From Pelomyxa schiedti (Eukaryota; Evosea; Pelobiontida; Pelomyxidae), in contig JAHLWZ010000068.1 of the NCBI GenBank assembly GCA_020536535.1, positions 16,196-80,195 on the forward strand: DNA of 64,000 nt, read 5' to 3'. Positions 25,204 to 38,219 of this stretch are shown in pieces. The notes under the pieces are model-generated. The model saw nothing but the letters and a program-made list of their open reading frames with translations. It searched no databases and was not told where the DNA came from. The position numbers were made by a program, and so were the translations under genes. How positions within the stretch are numbered: the stretch's first letter is position 1; each line of letters opens with the position of its first letter.

Positions 25204-28200
25204 ATGTCCAAACCACCCTCTTTTGCCTACTCCTGTAAAAACGACGAGGAGGCCAATGGCTCTCCTCCCATAATTCCTCTGCAACCAATCCCTCTATCTT
25301 GCCCTGGGTCGTCGCACCACAGCAGCTCCCACAATTACGCTCCCAACGACGACCAAGAGGAGGCCGACTACGAGCGTGGCCCTCATCCCGTCTCCGTTCC
25401 CATAACCAGGTCGAGCTCCTACAGCACTAGCTACAACTTCCAGAACGGAAACAACGCGAGCAACAGCGACCCCAACAGCAACGAAAACGCCGGCGATGAG
25501 CATTATGGGGCGCTGGCCAGTATCACGAAGAAATGTGGCCGCGGGGGAATCAAAGCAGCACTCGCCAAAGTGTACTATTCACCGCGGGTTCGATTCTCGC
25601 TACTGGTATTGCTACTTGTGGCCATCACGTGTGTGTCTGTCAGTGTCCTATGGTATGAGAGGTCTTTTTCAGCTTTGGGTGAATTGGATGACCAATTGAT
25701 ACAAGTCAAGACAGATGGTAATGAATTCTTTTGATGCCAGCCTCTCTCTCTCTCTCTCTTTGGCCCCAACCTCTTTGATTATAGCTCACTTTTGTTACTA
25801 TAGCAATTTTCAATATTGTCTACGATGTAACTGAGGTATTTTCTTTTGGAGCGGGTGAAAAAGGTCCCAATAATTTGTCACAGAAATTGAATGATGGCAT
25901 CAGTTTTCTAGAGCTGCAAGCCCGCCTGAATCCTGCCCTTCTCCAACCTGAAACTGCAAATGATATTTGGTCAGATATGATATCTTCTGCTTCAGTTGTA
26001 CGTCCACTGCCACATAATAATAAATGGCTTTTTAAAAAAAGCACCGTCTTTTAGAGCAAACTTCACCTCTTGATGCAATTTGTACCAGAGGACCCATATA
26101 CGTTTGATCCATCAAGCTGTGACTACGTTACTCCCGAATACTGCAACATGGTGCACCTTGTTTTTCTTTTTTGTTTTTGGAGTTAAATAGTAAAAGGATA
26201 AAACCACCCAAAGAATCTTACTTTGCATTTACTAGACCCAAACATCTGTTTCGGACTCTGGAGATTATTTCTCCATGTTGATGAGGTCAAAGTTCGCAAA
26301 TGATGGCAAAATGTGCGGTTATTATACAGATGTCGTAACATGCACATTACGACCGGTGTGCCTGCTCCCCAATACTAGCCGCTACTTATAAAGTTAGGCC
26401 TACTGTCTGAGTGGCCTTCCCCTTTACTGGGGATCATGGCTAACACCTGTAGTACCAACTGGGGAGCTATTTAATGACACAAGACTCATGTTTACAGGGT
26501 TTCTACTGATTTTCTATGTTTTTACTCTAATCGTAATTTTAGCACTGCAATGAACTATTTTGTTACCCTGGCTCGTGTATGTAGAGTAGTTGGTTCTTTT
26601 TCCTTACCTAATATGTGATAGGTATTGTTTTCCACAAATAGCACTCCTCTTGCGTGGTTCATAGTTGGAATGTCTATACCTAAAGTCTCCCTACCCCCAA
26701 ACTTTCTTTAGAGTAACAAGTATTTCATGGCAGATTAACGTGGTTTTGAATGAAATTCCTCTGGCCTCCAATGAATTTGCTTACATTCTAGACAGTACGG
26801 GGCATTTGATTGCCGCCATGGGCAACTTCTCAATCCCCGATACCTCATTTGGGTAGGAATAATTATTCCCATTGCTTGAAGTAACCGGAACAGTGCTATT
26901 TATCCCGCAGATTGTGGTGATGAGAGGATCATCGATACATATAATATTTTGCTGCAACAGGTAACTGATATACTGGGAATAGAAGAACCGATAACTAGTG
27001 AATATGGAAGCCGACACATGTTCTCTCTTTAGTAAACAATATTTCTTCCTAATTTTTACACAGTCAAGCAGCACCGTTTACCATGTTTCATGATGTTAGG
27101 TGGATTGTGGTTATTATAACTGAAAACAGGTACTACTAACACGTTTGTCTTAACCTAACTCTGCTGTACACAGTAATGCATACTTGAATTCCGTTTCTCA
27201 AATTTCAACTTTTATCTCTCTGGGTGTCATCGGGGTTCTTCTGGTCATATCGTATTCTTCCTAGCTTTTTTCTTTTGCATTTTAATGTTACTAAAGAGTG
27301 CTTTCTTCAATATCTCTATCAAAATCCCAGAAGGGAATTCGCCCTGCCCAAATCAATTTGGACTCGGGAATGATGAAGGTATTTTCTGTTTTACCAACAA
27401 GTCATTTTACTTTTATCTTTTAGGTCATTGAAAAACTGCGTGCCCTCAACCAGACTCTTATGAGCAATGCAGCTCACAAGACGGTGGATTCTATTATTGA
27501 GATGCTTGAGTGTACTGAGGGACTTTTTAAGCCCGACTTCAAGGAACAGAGCTCTCTTTTAGATAGTGATGTTCAAAAATGGTCTTAAAATCTCTGTGAC
27601 ATGTGTATAGTCTGACTCCAATAGGTTGGATTGCGAAATTATACCGAACGGGATCACTTCCCACTCCGCCCAATTTGTACGCGCATCTCCTGCAATTCCT
27701 GATTCCTTGGCCATGGAACAGTTACAAGAACCAGAACTGTTAGCCAACATTGACTGCTGGGATTACATGGTTTTTCTTTTGTTAATTATTTTTATAATTG
27801 ATAGAGTGATTTCCATGTAGGTCGATCACAAATTCCTATCTAAGGAGTATGTGCTGACTAAAGTAGCCTCTCAAGTTCTCTTAAAGCTGAGCGTATTTGA
27901 CCATGTCAGTGTCAAACTAGGACAAGTAGAATCTCTCTTTCAAGACGTTGAAAGTTTATACAAGGTATCCTGTTTTAAACAGGAACTTGTTTAACAATAA
28001 ACAGGATAATCCCTACCACAATTCCCATCACGCAACGGATGTAGTACAGTGCATTTACTACATCCTAACACATGGTCTAATTCCACTTCTTGGGCCCACA
28101 CCTTATTTAGAAATATTTTCGCTGATCTGTGCTGCTGTAATGCATGATGTGTGCCGCCTATTTTCTCTTTTTGGACTTACTGATTTTTTTTTCAGGTTGG

Positions 28201-29095
28201 ACATCCTGGAGTCAACAATGTACAACGACTGTGTACTTTTTTTTCCTTAAATTCTCTTAAAGGCTTTTTTGACTGCAACCAGTGATCCCATAGCAATACA
28301 GTTCAATGGTTCATCCTTGTTTATTCCATCGCATTCTAAAAGGACTAGATCGGAGCGTTCTCGAGAATTTGCATTCCAGTATCGGTGTAAAGCTTCTTTT
28401 ACAGCATGCCAAACAGTGGAGTCTTGCAGAAGCAGATCTAAAATTCGGTAATTCTCTTTTTTGGGATGAATTGTCCTGAGGAATACTAGTTCGAAGTACT
28501 CTCATTGAAATGATTCTTGGAACCGACATCTCCCACCACTTCGAAATTTTATCCAAGTTTCAGGTTTTGACCTGCCCACCATACGAATCTGTGAGTAATA
28601 TAATTCTACAGACAGTTCTGGAGGGAGGGAAGTTCGATCCCACACAAAACCTTGACCATAGACTTCAAATCATGAGTGTCACCTTAAAACTGGCCGATAT
28701 CTCCAATGTATGTCTTTGAGTACTCTCCTTATCTCATATTTTTAGTGCATGAGACCCCGCAAGAATATGCTTTTTTGGGTGAGCAGACTTGTCGAAGAGT
28801 TTTTCGGCCAAGGAGACCAGGAGGTTTGGTTCTCTTCTCACTGATTTAAGTTTTCTAACCCCTGAAGGCCGCATTGAACCTACCCCTGAGCCCCTTTACA
28901 GACCGGAAGAACGGTCTTTCCAAGCTCCCCAAACTACAAGCCAACTTCATTTCTCTGATTGCACAACCGCTGCTATCAACCTATACCAAAGTTGTGCCAT
29001 GCCCTGAAATTCAGAGTAATTTGCAGGCCAACATGGAATTCTGGGCATCGAATCCGATTTTCCATGACACATGGCTCTCCTCAGGCATACCCTAA
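25204..29095 (+). CDS. Transmembrane class I cyclic-nucleotide phosphodiesterase
   Basis: Many exons. The N-terminal 115 residues are cytoplasmic, polar and Ser/Asn-rich. A membrane helix (VRFSLLVLLLVAITCVSVSV) is followed by a long extracellular sensor-like region with helical FLELQARLNPALL and Cys-containing segments. A second helix (FISLGVIGVLLVISY) lies near 27205-27250. The catalytic HD domain then shows NPYHNSHHATDVVQ, AAVMHDVGHPGVNN, FNDRSVLENLHSSIGVKLLL, LKLADISN and LVEEFFGQGDQE, ending at 29095. The four metal ligands (His, His-Asp, Asp) are present. Class I PDEs hydrolyse cAMP or cGMP; the layout (two helices around an outside loop) recalls Dictyostelium RegA/PdsA relatives and protist receptor-like enzymes but matches neither exactly. 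Ligand sensing by the outer loop is inference. Some exons between 26340 and 27060 are uncertain. Confidence 0.85.
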
Positions 29096-29266
29096 GTAAC
29101 TTGTGTTACCAGATGGAAAGGAGGCGCACAGTAACTAGGGCGCCTCCAATTATATACACTAACAATGTAATTATTTCGTGTTGGGCTTTTTATTCTATTC
29201 CCACTCCCTTCACACTCAAATTTCCTTCCATATAGGCAGGAACTCACTGTCCTCCTCACTCAACAC

Positions 29267-29566
29267 TCACGACTCAACGAACTCATAGTTCTTCCTTGGA
29301 GCCGGCTTTTCTTCGTCGTCAGTGTCCACATAGTTTGGATCATTCTTATCTATTGCCCCTGGTGCAGTCATTTCCCCCTCAGGGTCAAATTGCTCCCCTC
29401 CTGTTTAGCATTTCATGTGTTATTCACAGGTGTTGAATTGGCACAATTTTCAGTGGATAATTTTAGTGTTTTCCTGTTTTTTTTTACCCTTTCTATCGTG
29501 TGCCCTATATCCCCTCTTCTCTGTTGAGTGCCTGTCCTTGAGAGCAGGTGGAGGAGGCTTGGGCAT
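29267..29566 (-). CDS. Small acidic/basic protein, 70 aa
   Basis: Two exons (29566-29488 and 29400-29267) around an 87-bp intron give 70 residues and a correct phase-1 join. The sequence starts MPKPPPPALKDRHS. It has a basic stretch KRGYRAHDRKGGEQFD, then GAIDKNDPNYVDTDDEE and a basic tail ending in VES. The DPNYxDxDDEE block recalls the disordered N-terminal regions of PDCD4-like and 4E-binding proteins. No fold is predicted. Intact splicing and biased charge blocks support coding, but this could still be a chance frame. Function unknown. Confidence 0.5.
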
Positions 29567-29760
29567 AGTGTTGGGCTGTCTTTGCTATTTTTTTCTTTTG
29601 CCACTGGCTGTTTCTTTGCAAATACTCTTCCTCGTCGGTAACAAGAGACAGCATGAGCAATTAAAAAGCACCTCCGTGTAACTTTTAAAACGGGAACGGG
29701 TTGGAGTATTTTTACTTTTTTTTTACTTATTTCAAAAAAGCCAGAGTCGTGTGATGTGTT

Positions 29761-31419
29761 TTAGGGTTTCACTTCTTGGTATCCACCTTTGGACTGCTTG
29801 TCTTGCTTGGTGCAGCAGCAACAAACAGTGATGACAATTATGATCACAACAACAACAGCCACTATAACAGCCAGAATGACTAACTTTTCCCAAGTCTCGA
29901 GTGATGGGCAGTACTTGTCCTTATCATCCCGGGAAACACAGGGACTCTCTGGCTCCTCAATATAGCCACATAGCGTGCAGGAGTAGCTGTGCTGGGTCAG
30001 AAAAGGGGGAGATTATATAGTCATACTAGTCCGTGACTTCATCGCTACACTTGGACTTCTGGCAAGTGTATGAATCTAGTGCTAAGTAGGCTGCAGCACA
30101 CTCTTCGTCAGCGAAGCACTTGTACATTTTGCGCTCCTCCTCCAGACAAACGGTGGTCATATCCACGGCACAATAAGAGGTTCCCGTATAGTATGAGCAT
30201 TCACACTCAGTTCCCGTCTCAGAGCAGTCGTCATCAGTTGTGCACTCCTTTTAGTGTTGCCTTGGTTAGGCTCTTTGTCATAAAGTAGGGAGGAGGAAAC
30301 ACGAAATTACCGTCAACTCGGGTTCGGTAAACGCGGTACAAACTCCCTCAACACATTGGCAGGAAGTTTCGCAAATATAATCTCCCTTTTTGATGTTAGA
30401 CCGAAAGTTATAAGCTGGAACTCACATCACAAGCACTTCCTTCACTGACGCTGAATAGTTCAATACAAACTGAGGTCACAGTGTCACAGATGAGGTTAGT
30501 TCCACAGTATGGGGAGCCAGTTTGGGTGCAGGTCTCTCCTTCCTTAAGAAAGTATTCACATTTGCCGGAAGTGCACAACATTCCAGTGTCACATGTCATC
30601 CCCTCACTCCTCCACATTAATACATTGTCGATAGAGGAAAGCATGTCACAGCTCTCCTGGTACTGATGAGGTTGGCACTTTCCGTCAGAGCAAGTCATAG
30701 TACCCCAGCAGCCGTGGTCATCATCACAATCATCATTAGCATTGCCAAGAGGGAGACAGACACTATCGACGCATTCAATCATATGAGTACCAAGCGCGTC
30801 TGGATAGCATATTGTTGTGGTGTAATTGCACTCAAGCCCCTAAGTTGTCGCCCCAACAGTAGGGGACCAGTAAGTGACGGAAACAAAGGCTAAGGGGGAA
30901 GACCTCAGAGCTTGTTTTGCACTCCTTGTCCAAGCAGTAGTAGTTATTAGGGCAACAATCACTATTTTTATCGATGCAAATTGCATCATAATCGCACTCG
31001 TCATTGGTGTCTAGGCAAGTGTAATTTTCTGTGCAGACCTCCTGAGAGGAAGACAATAACGAGACAGACTCCGAAATCGAAGTGGAGATTGATTGTGATA
31101 ATGAGTTTGATTGTGATGCCGAGGATGAAGTTGAGGTTGAGGTAGAAGTTGACAACGAATCCGATTCGGAGGTGGATATGGATTTTGAGGTACTTGTTGA
31201 AAGGGAAGTGGAGGTACTCAGTGACACTGAGTTTGACGTAGATGAACTATCCTGAGCATCTGCAACACCAAGAAAAGGGGAAAAAAAACTAACTTAGAGA
31301 AAGGAACATCTTGCAAACAAAAAGGGTGGGAGGGGAGGGAAAAAAAAAAAGAACAAAGTACAGTTTGTTGTCACGAACGCCAACAGAGCAACCAACAGTA
31401 CAACAGACAGTCTTGACAT
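29761..31419 (-). CDS. Type I membrane protein: mucin-like Ser/Thr stalk and Cys-rich repeats
   Basis: Exon 1 encodes a clear signal peptide, MSRLSVVLLVALLAFVTTN, and splices to YAQDSSSTS. A Ser/Thr stalk of about 55 residues (STSTSLSTSTS pattern) follows. Next come about 300 residues with regularly spaced Cys in short modules such as CDYDAICIDKNSDCC, CDDDHGCWGTMTCSDGKC and YCGTNLICD. The C-terminus has one membrane helix (about LVILAVIVAVVVVIIVITV), then CCCC, Lys/Gln-rich residues and a final QEVKP. The four Cys next to the helix could be palmitoylated. Such proteins are typical surface or phagocytic coat proteins of amoebae; binding partner unknown. The Cys modules look like repeated 6-Cys, EGF-like units but not classic EGF. 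Confidence 0.8.
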
Positions 31420-31678
31420 GTGAGATCTTCAATCTGCGACAAACTCACGGGTGTCGTATTGCCGGTGCACCACTTCGCTTCACCTTTTGGTTTTTAAAAA
31501 ACTTCTTGGAAGGCGCACACAGCTCTCGATTTCTTTCGTTTTGTATTGACTGAAATTTTGGGGCAACGAGATAGAGAAATAGCGGAACGGTGGCAATTGC
31601 ATTTCGTCCATTCTTTAAATTTTCGGGTACTTGTTGGATTACTGTGATAAACAACAATCAACCAAAGGGCCATTTGGC

Positions 31679-33442
31679 TTAATCGTTGTGCTCCCACTGT
31701 GGTGTTGGGGTTGGTGGTGTGTAGAATGGCCCTTGTTCGATATACCTCTGTAGCCGTGATGTTTCTGGTTCGTCGGCAATGGTTGCGCCCTGGCGGGCTG
31801 CTTCTGCGGCTGTGGAGGAAAGAGCCTTCACTAGCACAAACTGCCACTCTTTGCCTTGCTTTGTTTTTGTGGTGGAGCGGTCATTTGTAAACTCTACAAA
31901 TCCGGCGTAGCCAAATAGGGATCGCGCCCCCCATATGTGATGGGCTAGGCCACAGAGCATGTGGAACGTTGCATAGACAACATCTTCAGCAATGTTCTTG
32001 GCATACTGCATGTAGCAACCAATGGCGTTAGTGGCAGGTGCTCCAGAGCTTGGTTCCAACGACAACCATTCATCTCTAAGTGTAGTGCTTGCCTTTGGGT
32101 TGGTGACATGTACATTCGCAGAAAGGATGAGCCCCAAAGCATTAAGTGCGCATATGCGAATGGGTACACTCGTTGACGTCGTTTGAGAAAATAGCTGGGG
32201 AAGTAGTGGCGGTGTTAATGATAAAAGAAGTCCCAGCCCAGTTCCAGTTGTCCCAATCTTTTGAGGTCACTTAATTGATTTTTATGTCTAAAAGGAATTA
32301 AAACCTTGCCAAACGCAAGCAACAGCTCAGTACCAAGTTTCTCGTTCTCATGCCAAAGGCGGTACAGTTCATTGATAACCTTTTCCATCAACACTGCTGG
32401 GTTATTTACAACGGCTTCCTTGCGCTCATTGAAAAGGTTTGAAAACGCCCGAACAGCGGAAAGTTGGAGGGAGTTTTCATGTGTGAGCAGTTGAAAAACA
32501 GGTTCTAAAATTCCGTTTGCTGCAACATATGCAAGACCCTCATCGGATTTGGATATCTACACATTTTATTGGTCACTAGGATCCCTCTAAAATTGGTACC
32601 TACCTGTTCTATAACTTCAAGTGCATTCAGGGATTCCATCATATCACTTGAAACTAGACATCTTGGAAGTATGGCGAAAAATCCAGAGTATAAAGGTAGT
32701 GCCTAAGAGATAACAATAAGGAACTGCACAAGAAAAAAAAGAGGTGGCTAGAAGGGTGCTGAAAGCTTACGTTTGGGTTAGCAGCGCAAATCTCAGCTGC
32801 CAGTCCTATTACTCTGTATTGCATAACAAGTTGAACTTTAGGTCCGCACACATATGTTACAAGTTGAGCACGAAGCCCCTCACCAAGGTCGCCAGCATTA
32901 TGTTGGGCAACCTACACTACATTGAGTAAACGGAAGCGAACACGCGCCATCACCAACATCACAGCAGTGGCATTATTCTCACCTGAACCAAAAGTGACGC
33001 AGCAGCGCGAGAAACGCCGAGATGTTTGCAACACAAGGCCCTCGCCGCGTAAGGCATGAGGCCACCACACGCCAAATCGGCGGCACGCCCGCCCTCTGCA
33101 ACGAGCAGCATCACCTGGAGCACCAGCACCACGACCATTGCCTGCGCCTCACTTTGCACGGCCAATTGCTCGCCGCCGCCGCCGCCGCCGCTGCTGTTTG
33201 GGGGGTTCAAAACGCCCATCAGCAAAGACATCAACTCGGCAGACTCCACAACGCGAGGCGCGCCGGCCCTCTGTGCTAGCGTCAAGAATTGTCGGCACGT
33301 GTCCTGCACGACGTACTCATCCGCTAACAGACCAACACAGCGTGATTAATCATACGACATGGCCTACGTTTATTGAGGGGTTCTCTTACATACGATCGTT
33401 CAGTTGCGGCAACAACGGTCCTATCTGCTGCATTAGATCCAT
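31679..33442 (-). CDS. PSMD5: PSMD5 (S5b) 26S proteasome assembly chaperone
   Basis: The C-terminal 80 residues match PSMD5 closely: GFVEFTNDRST in the place of its GFVEYVVDRS, then EWQFVLVKAL and RLQRYIEQGPFYTPP. Upstream exons encode helical ARM/HEAT-like repeats (MDLMQQIGPLLPQL, CRQFLTLAQRAGAP, SLNALEVIEQ, LQLSAVRAFSNLFNERKEAV). PSMD5 holds Rpt ATPase subunits during assembly of the 19S regulatory particle in cytosol and is released from mature proteasomes. The start at 33442 is the first ATG and joins in phase across the intron to DEYVVQDTCRQF. GC content is higher around 33000-33280 (a poly-Gly loop GGGGGG near 33180). Confidence 0.9.
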
Positions 33443-33657
33443 CTTCTATCTCCTTTCTTTTTTTTTTCAATTTTCTTTCTTTTTCTGCTTTTATTTTTGT
33501 CTGCCTGACCATCAGAATTGTTTGTGGGCCAATTGAGCCAAGTGGACTTGAGGCAAAATTTGAGTTCAAATTGGGTGGGAGGACCCACCAGAAAGAAAAA
33601 GACACGAAAATTACAACACCTTGTTGGGGTGGTTATTTTTTGGGCCTTGTTCCTTTA

Positions 33658-36600
33658 TTAGAAGGAGCCGGCGAACATGGTGGTGACTTTCTCCATGCCC
33701 AGTTTGTAGTCTGGGAACTGTTGGTTTGGTGAGCAACGAGAAATGGGTGCTGGTGAGTAAAGAGAACCTTCTGAATGTCAGCCAGCAGTTTTTTACATTC
33801 GGGGAGTGTCTCAATGACGTGGTACAAATTAGCCAATTCCTGTGTATAAGTGATTTCAGGAGTTTGTGGGAATGAAGAAACTAACGAGATAGGCAGCTCC
33901 CGGTTGGGACTCGGAGAACCGCTTGTAAATCATATGCGGTTTGATGAAAAGATGTCTGTGCTTAAAGAAGGATATGAATTGTTTCACATCCTTTTCAACA
34001 GCTTTCAAATCTTCACGCTTGGTACGGCCTGTTGTAAGGTAGCGCCGTTGCTCTTTAGAAAACATTCCAAATACCTATAGGAAGTTGTTTATGAGGTAGC
34101 GGATTTGCAGTACAATACCTTGGCAATGCAATGAAGAGTGTTGATAATTACCACATTTCCAGGGGAATTTAGACCCAGGATGTCAAAAAACTGGATAAGT
34201 AACTTGTGTTTCTCCAAAATGTCAATTACACCGGAATGGTAAGTGAGGATGTTGTAGAACAGTTTCCAAGATTCTTTACTGACCGCTTTGTGTGGGTCCC
34301 GGCAGAGGGATAAAAGCCTGGCACAAAAGGTTAGTTCAGCAGGAATCGTGCCAGAAATTACTTGAAATAAAATGCGGAATCATTTTTCTGGTACTCGAAG
34401 AGAACTTTAGTTCTGAACAAGTATCGGAGACTGCCGGTAAGAACTGGTTTGAAAAAAGAAATAAGAAAAAAAAAAGGCACCAAGGTATTTACAGGCTCGA
34501 CAATTTGCAGAATGAGAGCCTGGAATACTTGTTAGATGGGTAATGACTTGCAGCAAATCGTCGATATCTGAAAGACTTTGGGATGAGAAACAAAATTAGT
34601 GGGTTGGTTACCTGATTCCGAAACCTGTATCTCTTTCCTCGATTTTGGTCGAGGTGTTGGTGTGTCCTTAGGATGATGCTCTTTACTTTTTGACAATGAC
34701 GACTTGCACAGTGTTAGATGCATAGAGTTCAGACTAGAAGAATCTCTTACAAGATATTTTCCTTTTTTTTCGGTCCTCTGGACAAGTATTTTTAGGAAGT
34801 CACATCTCTCACAGAGCTTTTCAAAGACTCGGCACAAGGAGACCAGTGACTTGGGTGTTTTAGTGTTTGATCAATATTTTTTTTCTGTACGTTTGTTGGT
34901 TTTGGTTTCTTTCGAATTTCTGTAAGCAACTTGCAGAAAAACTCTTCACTCATAAGAAATGGAAGCACATCAGATGTTGTATTATCAACAACAGTATTAA
35001 GTAAATCGATCCACAAGTTACTGAGGGTCTGTCAAACAGTTGGGCTTTTAGTCACACCGTATGTGCAACTACCTGTACTGTGGACGAAGGGAGTTCTTTT
35101 TCTGGATCGTACATATCCTTTAAAACATTGTCTGAATTCATTGTATAGTAAGAAAGGAGAAGTGACTTCCAGTCACTCAGCAGTACGGAGAAAAGACAGC
35201 GCATGGCAAACTATTTAGACGTGTTTAGTGTTGTTGAAGTGCGTCAAATACTACCTGTGAGTGCGAGAACTTCGATCTTAAAAGTTCTCTGACCATCTCA
35301 ATGAAATCGTAGTTTTGAACTTGTGGCTATTCAAGTCTAAGATCATCACTCGAGAACACAAATCGTACCCCAAGAATTGGCGATTTCATGACTTGGACAA
35401 TCGCGAAAAGAATGAAGGAAGCAGCACTGATACTCCTGCTGGAAAGTGCTGGAAACATCGCGGAAATTTCTGTTTCAGCTGGTTGATCAGAGAGATCCAA
35501 ACACTGAGCAAGATCCTAACGAAGGTTTGTAATACAGAAAAAGAAAATGAAGACTACTGGAATTTCATGTCTGGCGCCCTCTCTTGCAATAATATTTACG
35601 TAATACATAGCACATACTGTAGTGATGAAGTCATGGCAACTTGGAGAAAGCTGTGCTGAGCGTTGGCAGTTAATTAGGACAGAAAGACAAGTACCATTTG
35701 ATGCACAAGACCCAAAGTGAGTGAATTGTAGGGGTAGAAGTCTTGAGGGACCTCAGAGAAAGCAAGACAACATTTTGCAAATACACTCAAAGCATACAGG
35801 TCTCTTGCTTCAACAACTTGAGTTAAGGCTTCTGGGTTGGCTCGCACAATCTCATACGCCAGGAGGGCAATCTAGTTTTTTGAATGAATTTCACGTAAAT
35901 GAAATGGAATGTACTTTGCATTCAAGGCATCTTGAACACATGTTTTCCCACACATCGAAGAGCTTGGCAAATTGGTCTGGAGGAAATTTCCTGGCAATTT
36001 CAGAGCCCACTGTTATGACAGAGAGAGCAGCACCAGTTGTCGATGCCATTGGCTGCTCTATGAGCTGCAAGGGGTTAAGGATTGTCCCTCACACATATCA
36101 CTTTTCTAGTTTTAAAAAAGACAAAAACTGTACCTCTGTGAAGGAATCTAGACACATTGGTAACAGAAGAAGCGTTTGTAAGTCTGTGTAGGATAGAGTT
36201 TCTTGGTGCACGATGTTTAAAGCTGTCTATTTGTTTGTTATGCTGAGGGATAAACTAAGACAAGAAACCTTTCCAGTGGATGTTATTGCGCCAGGTTGTG
36301 ATAAATCAGCAGCAGTCTGCAGAGCTAAATTCCGCGTAAAATAGATAGAAGACATCAGATTTGGCACAATTTGGGATAAATACTGTTAGACTATGTTAGT
36401 GCAAACCTAATACAAAAAAAGGGGGTTGATTACACTTGATCGCAATGGGTCTTCATCGGGCTGTGGGAGTTTAGTCAGATCAATTTTTGGTTCTTTGAAA
36501 ACTTTCTTGTAGGCCTCTGATTTGTGATGTGGTACTGGAACGAAATTCTGTATGTCCATTTAACCTCCAAAACCGTTGGATAGAAAATACGCACAGATTT

Positions 36601-37983
36601 CATGCTATTATCCCGCTGCTTTAGGATTTCCACATAAATTTGACTAACTTTCGTTCTTGTTCTTTGTGGTATTTCGACTAAAGATAAACTTAATTCCTGA
36701 TCAGTCTCAGAGACTGATGCAACAAAAGGCTTATAGGTAACTCCAAATCCCTAACCTTAAATTACTATAGGTTATAATGACATGGCGTATTACCATTGCC
36801 ACATTAGGATCAACATAAGCCGGTTTTACTAATTGGATGACTTGTCCATGGTCAACTTTTTCTGCAGAAAAGGTTGGAGTAGCTTGTACTTCTAGCTGTT
36901 GAAGATTTGAGCACAATAGATAAAAACGCGAAAGTACCTCTTTGGAGGGTTTCAGATTGATGACTGTTTCCAGTTGGGATGGGTGAGGTGGAATTCTGGG
37001 AAGCTTTTCTGCACACAGTAGTGCCCATCTCTTCATGGCCAGCTCGTATTCTTAAGTCGAGTCAGGGACATTGGAATAGGTAAAAGAAGGCCAACGTTCA
37101 AAGGTGTCATAGTACTGTGGAATGGGTTCCTTGGGGATAAGAGTAGCTTCCCAAGGATCCACTTTCAGAGGAAGTAGCCAGGCTGCCACATCTTCTTCAG
37201 CTCCTTCTGAGGAAGTTGCTTTCATTCAAATTACTTACAAGAAAAGAAAAGAGTATAGAAGTACTCGATCTCCTCTTCATCTCGTACTCATCAACGAAAG
37301 CTTCCTAATTAGAATAAGGAAAAGAGTTTACTACACGTTGGGTGAGGTACCCCTCTATCTTGGGTGTGCTTTGGACGGCACAGATGCCTCCCCATTACAA
37401 CGGGAAGTTGAAGAGGTCCTAGGGACTCTTCCGTGTTGGTTTTCCACTTCATTACTGCCTCTGCATATCTAACGTGGGGTAAACAGGCTATGGAGAGGTT
37501 TGTACTCTTCATATGTCCCATAAGACTCTGGTTCTGGCATGTCTACAAAAGTGTGATCCTGTGTGGAGAGGGTGAGGGGATGCCAGTTTTTATTTGGTGA
37601 AGAACTTGGTGTGAAACAGGCCGCGGCACAGAAATATATTGTATATCATAATAAGTGCTCCTGTCAGGACCCACAAATGCAGCACCTCCCCACATGGAAG
37701 GTGCAGTAGCAGTAGCAGTAGCAGTAGCAATAGCAGGCGAGGAAGGAGACGTTGAAAAAGAAGCCAGGGACATTAAGGACTGGCACGACTGTGAGGTGTG
37801 TAGTGAAAGTGCTGGCGTCGCTGCAGGGCTAGACGGCGGAGACGAAGAAGGCGAGGACGAAGGTGACGACGACAAAGCCGCCGGTGATGTAGGCGATGTG
37901 CCGGCCAGTGCAATAGAAAGAAGCGAAGATGAACTGGAATACGACGAGGAAGACAGCGGCTTAGCAGTCAAATCCGGGGTCAT
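33658..37983 (-). CDS. Large helical-repeat protein, family not identified
   Basis: A long chain of minus-strand exons appears to form one gene. The N-terminus is Ser/Pro-rich (MTPDLTAKPLSSS), then STYYDIQYISVPRPVSHQ joins over a 48-bp intron to DHTFVDMPEPESYGTYEEYK. Downstream exons are helical: QLETVINLKPSKE, KVSQIYVEILKQRDNSM, YLSQIVPNLMSSIYFTRN, ALLAYEIVRANPEAL, LWIDLLNTVVDNTTSDVLPF, SWKLFYNILTYHSGVIDILE, KREDLKAVEKDVKQFISFF. It ends FPDYKLGMEKVTTMFAGSF, with AATAAA overlapping the stop. This looks like an ARM/HEAT-type scaffold of perhaps 1000 residues. I cannot place the family and the exon chain between 36300 and 37500 is unsure; two genes are possible. Confidence 0.55.
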
Positions 37984-38219
37984 GTTAGGGCCAGCGTATT
38001 CTGCCCCGACTGCGTTGTTTATGTATGGCAACAAAAGAGGAGGGAGAAAAACAACAACAAAGCACAAGCAAAGCCGGGCAGTTAGTCAAACGCTAAGCAA
38101 GAGAGATTCATTCAGATCTCAAGATCTCCATACGATTTGTTCTGTACACCCGTACACCACCCACAGCCGACGACATCTCGTGTCAAGGGGCGAAAAGAAA
38201 ATTAAAAGTGAAACGGACA

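Noticed and set aside
25580-25605. GGTTCGATTC-like B-box, possible tRNA
   Set aside because: It lies in the coding exon of the phosphodiesterase just before the first membrane helix, with no pairing acceptor or D-arm nearby.
37690-37735. CAGTAG microsatellite as a repeat element
   Set aside because: It encodes an Ala/Thr low-complexity segment of the minus-strand gene and is short.
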